Shown in pieces: positions 28,501 to 35,125 of a stretch of 64,000 nt of DNA. This stretch comes from Paralvinella palmiformis (lineage: Eukaryota > Annelida > Polychaeta > Terebellida > Alvinellidae). The notes below the pieces were generated by a model, which did not search any database, was not told the origin of the DNA, and was given only the letters and a program-made list of their open reading frames with translations. Numbering within the stretch: position 1 is the first letter of the stretch; every line of letters begins with the position of its first letter. The position numbers and the translations under genes were made by a program. Where the stretch lies: the NCBI GenBank assembly GCA_025642065.1, contig JAODUP010000577.1, positions 235,001-299,000 on the forward strand, in the 5' to 3' direction.

Positions 28501-31425
28501 AATATGTATATCACCTGAAATATTCAGGTATTGCGTCTATTCTTAACTGAAATTTAATACAGGTTACCTGAAAAGTTCGGGTAATATACATATTATCTGA
28601 TTAACTGTAACGTATACATGCTACTTAAATGGCCGGAATGGATAGATTTTTTTTGTAACTTATTCACAATCTCGAATCTGAATGATAACAAATGACAGGT
28701 TGTCCATAAAGTCCAAAAGAGAGGAGAGTCTCTTTGGGATCTCAGAACGGCCATTGATAGCCGGACAGCAGAAGATGCTTAAAGAAGATGACACGGGACA
28801 GTTATTATTAAAAGGCCTTTTATTTGCGTCGTTACTGGACATTTTAAACACTCATTGGTAATTTATTCATGATGATCAAATATTTATAATGGGTTACCAT
28901 TAGCCCCCCCCCCCCAACACACACACTTTAATAGTAAACTCGAATCCTTGATCAGCTGTTTAAAGCGGCTACCTCACTATTTCAGGCAACTTGTATAAAC
29001 AGGTAACGATGTACTATGTTAGACTGTGATCTCAACTCACTGGTGTTTTCATAAAATCTATAATTAAGATAGATAATACTTATAAATATACAAAACAACA
29101 TTCATCATCCTTATAAATATACTGTGATAGTTAAATATGGATAACACGTGAATGAACCCCCGGATCAAATAACGATCAAACGAACGTTGTCGAGCATGTA
29201 ACAATGCTATTAACTCTTAGGGGACTACACGTACTCCAGTGACGAGACTTGAAACTTAAGACGAGAGTTTAAAACGCAAATATAGATTAATATTTACATA
29301 TGCATGAGCAATACCATAAGCTGTTTGGCCGCAGCAGTGAAGTTTAGACAAATATTCGGGCTGGGTTGATATAATGATGTCGTGTGCGTCCTTTTTTTTA
29401 CAAATCTTATATTCCGGGATCTCACCTGAGAGACTTTGTCCTTCGAAATGATGCAAGTTTATTTCCGGTCGTAATCAATCTGTAAATACGAGTTACACTG
29501 AGAAGTTTCGGTGAAATATTAATCCTAGGCGAAGCGGCCTCGTCTTATTCGCCAAGTGTGTATGGTAATTAGACCTGGCAGTATGCGGAATTTCATTAGT
29601 TTCGCAGAACATCCACTCAGCGCCGAAGTCAAGCCCGGTAGGGTAATATTAGCCCATTCATTGTCACAACAATATAAATTGCCCCACAGACAGCTCGGGC
29701 CAGTAATACATTACAAATGTGACAGCGAATTGCGTATTTAGCCCACCTCGAAAAACACCATTACGGCGATGATGGTAGCGCGAGGTCGTTAATTATTAAA
29801 CGGCAATAGATTATAGGCAATATTCGAGGAATTACGAACCTTAGCCCTCCCTTTGTTGTATTGCATTTTGTCAGAAATGACGTTAATCCAGCGAAAGAGT
29901 CGACGATTGTGTGGGTTTTAAAGGGACAAGATAAGAGGCAAAGTCTAAGTCATTAGCGAACATTCCTGTTGTGAATGGCACAACAACGGGATATTGTGAC
30001 AAAGTTTGTTAATGCATCGGTGACAAAAGGGTACTTATTGTTGATGTTGTGTAATAAAATGTTTTAGTTTCGCACGATTTAGTGTATATTCGGTGGCATC
30101 CCGAAATTAGAGCATAGAGAATATACGGTTAGAGTGAGTGAGTGAGCGAGCAAGTGAGTGAGTGAGCGAGCGAGTGAGTGAGTGAGCTAGTGAGTGAGTG
30201 AATGAGTGAGTGAGTGAGTGAGTGAGTGGTTGAGTGAGCGAGTGGGTGGGTGGTTGAGTGAGCGAGTGAGTGAGTGAGTGAATGAGTGAGTGAGTGAGTG
30301 AGTGAATGAGTGAGTGAGCGAGCGAGCGAGCGAGCGAGCGAGCGAGTGAGTGAGTGAGTGAGTGAGTGAGTGAGTGAGTGAGTGAGTGAGTGAGTGAGTG
30401 GGTGAGTGAGTGAGTGAGTGAGTGAGTGAGTGAGTGAGTGAGTGAGTGAGTGAGTGAGTGAGTGAGTGAGTGAGTGGTGGTGAGTGAGTGAGTGAGTGAG
30501 TGAGTGAGTGAGTGAGTGAGTGAGTGAGTGAGTGAGTGAGTGAGTGAGTGCTTCACCTATCTGTTTCAATGTCCATTAATATCTATGCTTGTCTGTCTGG
30601 CTAGACTGATTCAAGCTTTTTAATAATCTTCTCGCACCCAAAATGTACAAACACAAAATTACCTGGTAGGATATTTATAGCTGAGAAATGTTATATATGT
30701 TACAGCACTTATGTCCAGTATCATTAGCCACGTCGAATCCACGTTAATCATGTGTTATGTATTGCGTCATTAACAACTAGTTATTACCATTCTAAAGTAC
30801 ACTTGGTACGACATCTAGATTAACCTAGATTATCCGATATCCTTATTTGGTAATAATTTCTACCGAATATGTGTGTATGAATATTTGTGCATTGAATATC
30901 GAATTTTACAGCATGCATACCGGACACTGACAGATATACAATTTACAATAATCCATTATCATAGATCCAGGTTTTCATTTACCCTTGAATCAGCCAGTGA
31001 ACTGGTAGCGGGTTGATGCCACTTTAATCCATGTTTTATCCTTGATTTCATGGCATTTATTCACAATGTTCTCACTTTCTTCAGATGTCTTGGAATACTG
31101 CGAGAACGACATCTTTCAGCCGAAGTGCGGCAGTGACGAGGTGTTGCTCATCACGCATGCGCGATATGGGCGCATGCGCCAGGGCCGCTGCATCACGGGA
31201 CAGCACGGGAAGTTCGGCTGTAAGACGGACGCGCGCCGATATCTGGATCAACGCTGTTCCGGAAGGCGGTCATGTACGGTGACAGTGGCCACGCTCGTAC
31301 CGGAAGATGTACAGCCATGTTCTAAAGATCTGAGGAGTTACCTGGAGGTGGTCTATGAGTGTGTAAAAGGTGAGTAAAAGGCACATGAAAAGTATTTCTT
31401 TTTAAGATGATCTTGATTATAATGT

Positions 31426-31456
<31 letters not shown>

Positions 31457-32743
31457 GATGACGCTGACGACGATTATGATCATCATCATCATCATGGTCA
31501 ATAATTAATATTTTTATTATTGTTATTATTATTATTATTATTATTATCATCATCATCTTCATCTTAATTATGATCATCATCATGGCTTTGTTTTTGTTGT
31601 CATTGTATATACTAGAATAACAACCGAAAAGTAACATTGCTAACACCAACATGAATAACAATAAAGAACAATGCTAAATAATAGCATAAGTAGTAACTTT
31701 AGCAACATCACGAGTAAGTGTTTGTTGTTGCCTTAATAATTATCAAAGAATTAATAACAGGAAAATGTTTTCCATTGATATTGTTAAGATAGTAAATAGC
31801 AGTATCAGTAGTAGTAGAGGTAGTAGTAGTAGTAGTAGTAATAATAGTAGTAGTAGTAATAGTAGTACATGTAGCAGTATCAGTTGTAGTAGGGTTAATA
31901 GTAGTAGTAGTAGTAATAGTAGTAAAACATGTAGCAGTAGCAGTACTAATAGTAGTAGTAGTAGTAGTAGTTGTTGTTGTTGTCGTTGTTGTTGTTGTAG
32001 ACACAACAGGGTAGAAATACGAACTTGAATATTACTATTGAGTATTACTAGCAGACTGCTGGTAATAGTATCAGTATACTTGTATAAGTAATAGTAGCAG
32101 TAGAAATAGTAGTAATATATGTAGTAATAGTAGCAGTAGAAATAATAGTAATATATGTAGTAATAGTAGCAGTAGAAATAGTAGTAATATATGTAGTAAT
32201 AGTAGCAGTAGAAATAGTAGTAATATATGTAGTAATAGTAGCAATAGAAATAGTAGTAATATATGTAGTAATAGTAGCAATCGTCGTCGTCGTCGTCGTC
32301 GTAATAGTAGTAGTAGAAGTAATAATATCAGTAGTAGTGGAGGTAGTAGGAGAAGTAGCAGAATGTTTTTTTCACCGAAAACGTTATTATAATATAATAA
32401 TAATAATAAGATAGCGAAAACAATAAGACGTCGTCACTTGAAGCTATCAATATAGAAACTTATATTTATTTACGTTTTCTAAACTCTTTAATTATATTCC
32501 AGTCGTGTATGCCTCAAAGGATTATTGCGAGAATTCTGAGGCAGTTGAAGTGCGGGAGTCTGCTGGGTACCTGTCCAGTTTAGTAACCATGGAAACGGGA
32601 TGCGGATCCCTGGATAGTCCATGGTGGGTGACGGTCCAGCCTGGACAGACCATAACTCTTAGTCTACTGGATTTTGATGTAAGAGAGGTAAGGATTAGGA
32701 TCCTACCGTGTGGTGCATTTTCGTGTGTGTCAGTTTGCGTGTC

Positions 32744-32820
<77 letters not shown>

Positions 32821-33035
32821 CTCTACTTCACTATCACTTATTCTCTCTCTCTCTCTCTCTCACTCTCTCTCTGCATATATATATATACGATTCCATTCGT
32901 GCATGTAATTAACTTACCCAGTGAGTCAGTCAGTCAGTCAGTCAGTCAGTCAGGCAGTGAATCAGACAGTCAGTCATCTTCTATCTGTCTATCTAAATAT
33001 CTATATTTCTATCTATCCTACTAGTATCATCTATG

Positions 33036-33098
<63 letters not shown>

Positions 33099-33544
33099 TT
33101 GATCTTTTGACCTCCACCCCTCAGACACCAATAGCGGACAACCATGTATGTCACGTGTACGCGGTAATCAAGGAACAAGGTGCCTCCCAAAGTACGGAGA
33201 CAGTCTGTGCCGGAAATACCCGCGAGAGGCTAGTGTTTACGTCATCAAGTAACCGGCTGGAAGTGAGGCTAGTCACCGGAAGTGAGCAGTCGGAGAGGAG
33301 AGACTCGCACTTCCTGCTGCGCTTTGAAGGTTTGTCTTAAACTGATGATAAAATGATGACATTGATGATCGGTGGCTCTGGTGTCAGGTAGTTCTCAATC
33401 ACCGCCGCCAGGTGTCTCTTATGACGTCTGTGTGGATGATAAATGTGGAAGCGAAGTTGTAGTAATTAGTAAAGCACTACTACCGCTGTTTTTGTTGACG
33501 TTGTTGCTGTTGTTACTTTGACTACTACTACTACTACTACTACT

Positions 33545-33575
<31 letters not shown>

Positions 33576-35088
33576 GCAATGATATTAATATGAATCTGGA
33601 AACTGCTAAGACCAAGAAACACTCGTACAATAAGTAGTGTAGGCAGGCATAATGCCGCATGTGCACATATACACACACATGCCTGCAGCCACTCACAATC
33701 CTATAAAATGGCTTTGTTAAATGTACAATATCATAATGTTATTGTCACTACCGTTTTTGTTACTTATAGTTATACTAACATCAATAATATTACTACGACT
33801 AGCAGTTACTAGTATTACTCTTATAGCTAGTCCTCTTACTGGTGATAACATTAGCATAATAAATAATAATAATAATATTAAAAATTAAAATGTTGTATTA
33901 TTATTATTATTAGTAGTAGTAGTAATAGTAGTACTAGTAGTAAGAGTAGTAGATGTAGTAGTAGTAATAGTAGTAGTAGTAGTAGTAGTATGTTGTTGCT
34001 CTATGTTCCTTATAGTTTTATCCATTATTGTCTAACACGTGGTGCAGTGATGCGTGACGATAACAACAACAATAAACCAATTATGAATACTACCTGCTCT
34101 GACATTTTGTCTAGTGCTAAGTTTCAAAAAAGTAAATCGATCCTACACACCGGAAATAACACACTTAGCTCGAGATGACGCTTTGGCTGTGAATCACATG
34201 CGATCTGCCCATAAATGAACACCCTGTGTGACGTGTTATCACGTATACCATGACGTCACAATCCCAGCGCCCAAGACTTTGTTTCAATGCGAAGAAAGGT
34301 GTCACGAAAAGAATTCCGGATCACGATTCCACTCCAGGAACGGGGTAGATTTCGTCACGCAGACAATTGTGAATCACACTGAAACTTGATCCAGTTGTCA
34401 TTGTTATGGTTTGTTAAATCTGACCCAGTTTTCGTCTTAACTCCTGCAGCTCACGGTTGTCCCGATCTACCTCCACCAATCAACGGCTGGGTCGAACGTA
34501 ACGCTAACTACGTCATGATCGGTTGTCATGGAGACGCAAGACACAGGTGGAAGCTGCGATGCGAAGGTATCAAATGGTCGGGAACATACAACAACTGCAC
34601 AGACGGTAAGATCTTTCGGCTTTGAACTGCATCGTTGACTTCATAACCTGCGAACTCACATACGGAGTGTTCTTTTATAAGTGTAGAAGCATTCGACTTG
34701 TTCTGTGGGATAGTTTAGTGTTTGACTATTTTCAGGTGAACCACCAATGGCTGGCTCAGCGCTACAGTCATGGTCTCTGCTCAACATGAAACACGGTCAG
34801 TTGGTCGGCGCGGATGCTTATTTATTACACCGTTCCATAAACACTAATTACCGCAACGTTGAAATAAATAAAAGATGACAATATATCAGATAACAAACCG
34901 GAAACAAAAGCACAGAATTACGTCGTAACTATAAGTTGGTATTAGCAAAATCCTTAACAAAATGATACGAAGACCTGTAATTGCTTGTATGATAAAATTA
35001 ATTAAGTTTTTAAAGAAAAGCCATATATATATATATATATATATTATATTATTATTGTGTGTGTGTGTGTTTTATATATATATATATA

Positions 35089-35125
<37 letters not shown>

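Larger units (their letters stand above)
2313..31084 (+). other. Intron 1 of receptor gene (28.8 kb)
   Basis: It runs from GTAAGT to a TTTCTTCAG acceptor. It contains no ORF with recognisable domains: long frames here are microsatellite translations or lie in GC-elevated noncoding blocks. Contents include a 300-bp tandem duplication (2393-3053), inverted-repeat elements (4498-4683, 28470-28616), SINEs near 9.3, 9.6, 12.1 and 12.9 kb, many AT/CT/TG/ATC repeats, a GATG array (15727-16036), ACTC (22715-22885) and TGAG (30132-30550) arrays, and many CpG-rich unique blocks between 11 and 30 kb. A separate small or RNA gene inside it cannot be excluded. Confidence 0.55.

Noticed and set aside
30107..30569. 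Two ~147-residue minus-strand frames of Thr-His-Ser-Leu repeats
   Set aside because: Both are translations of the TGAG array in different frames; the same happens with the ACTC array at 22.7 kb and the CT array at 8.2 kb.
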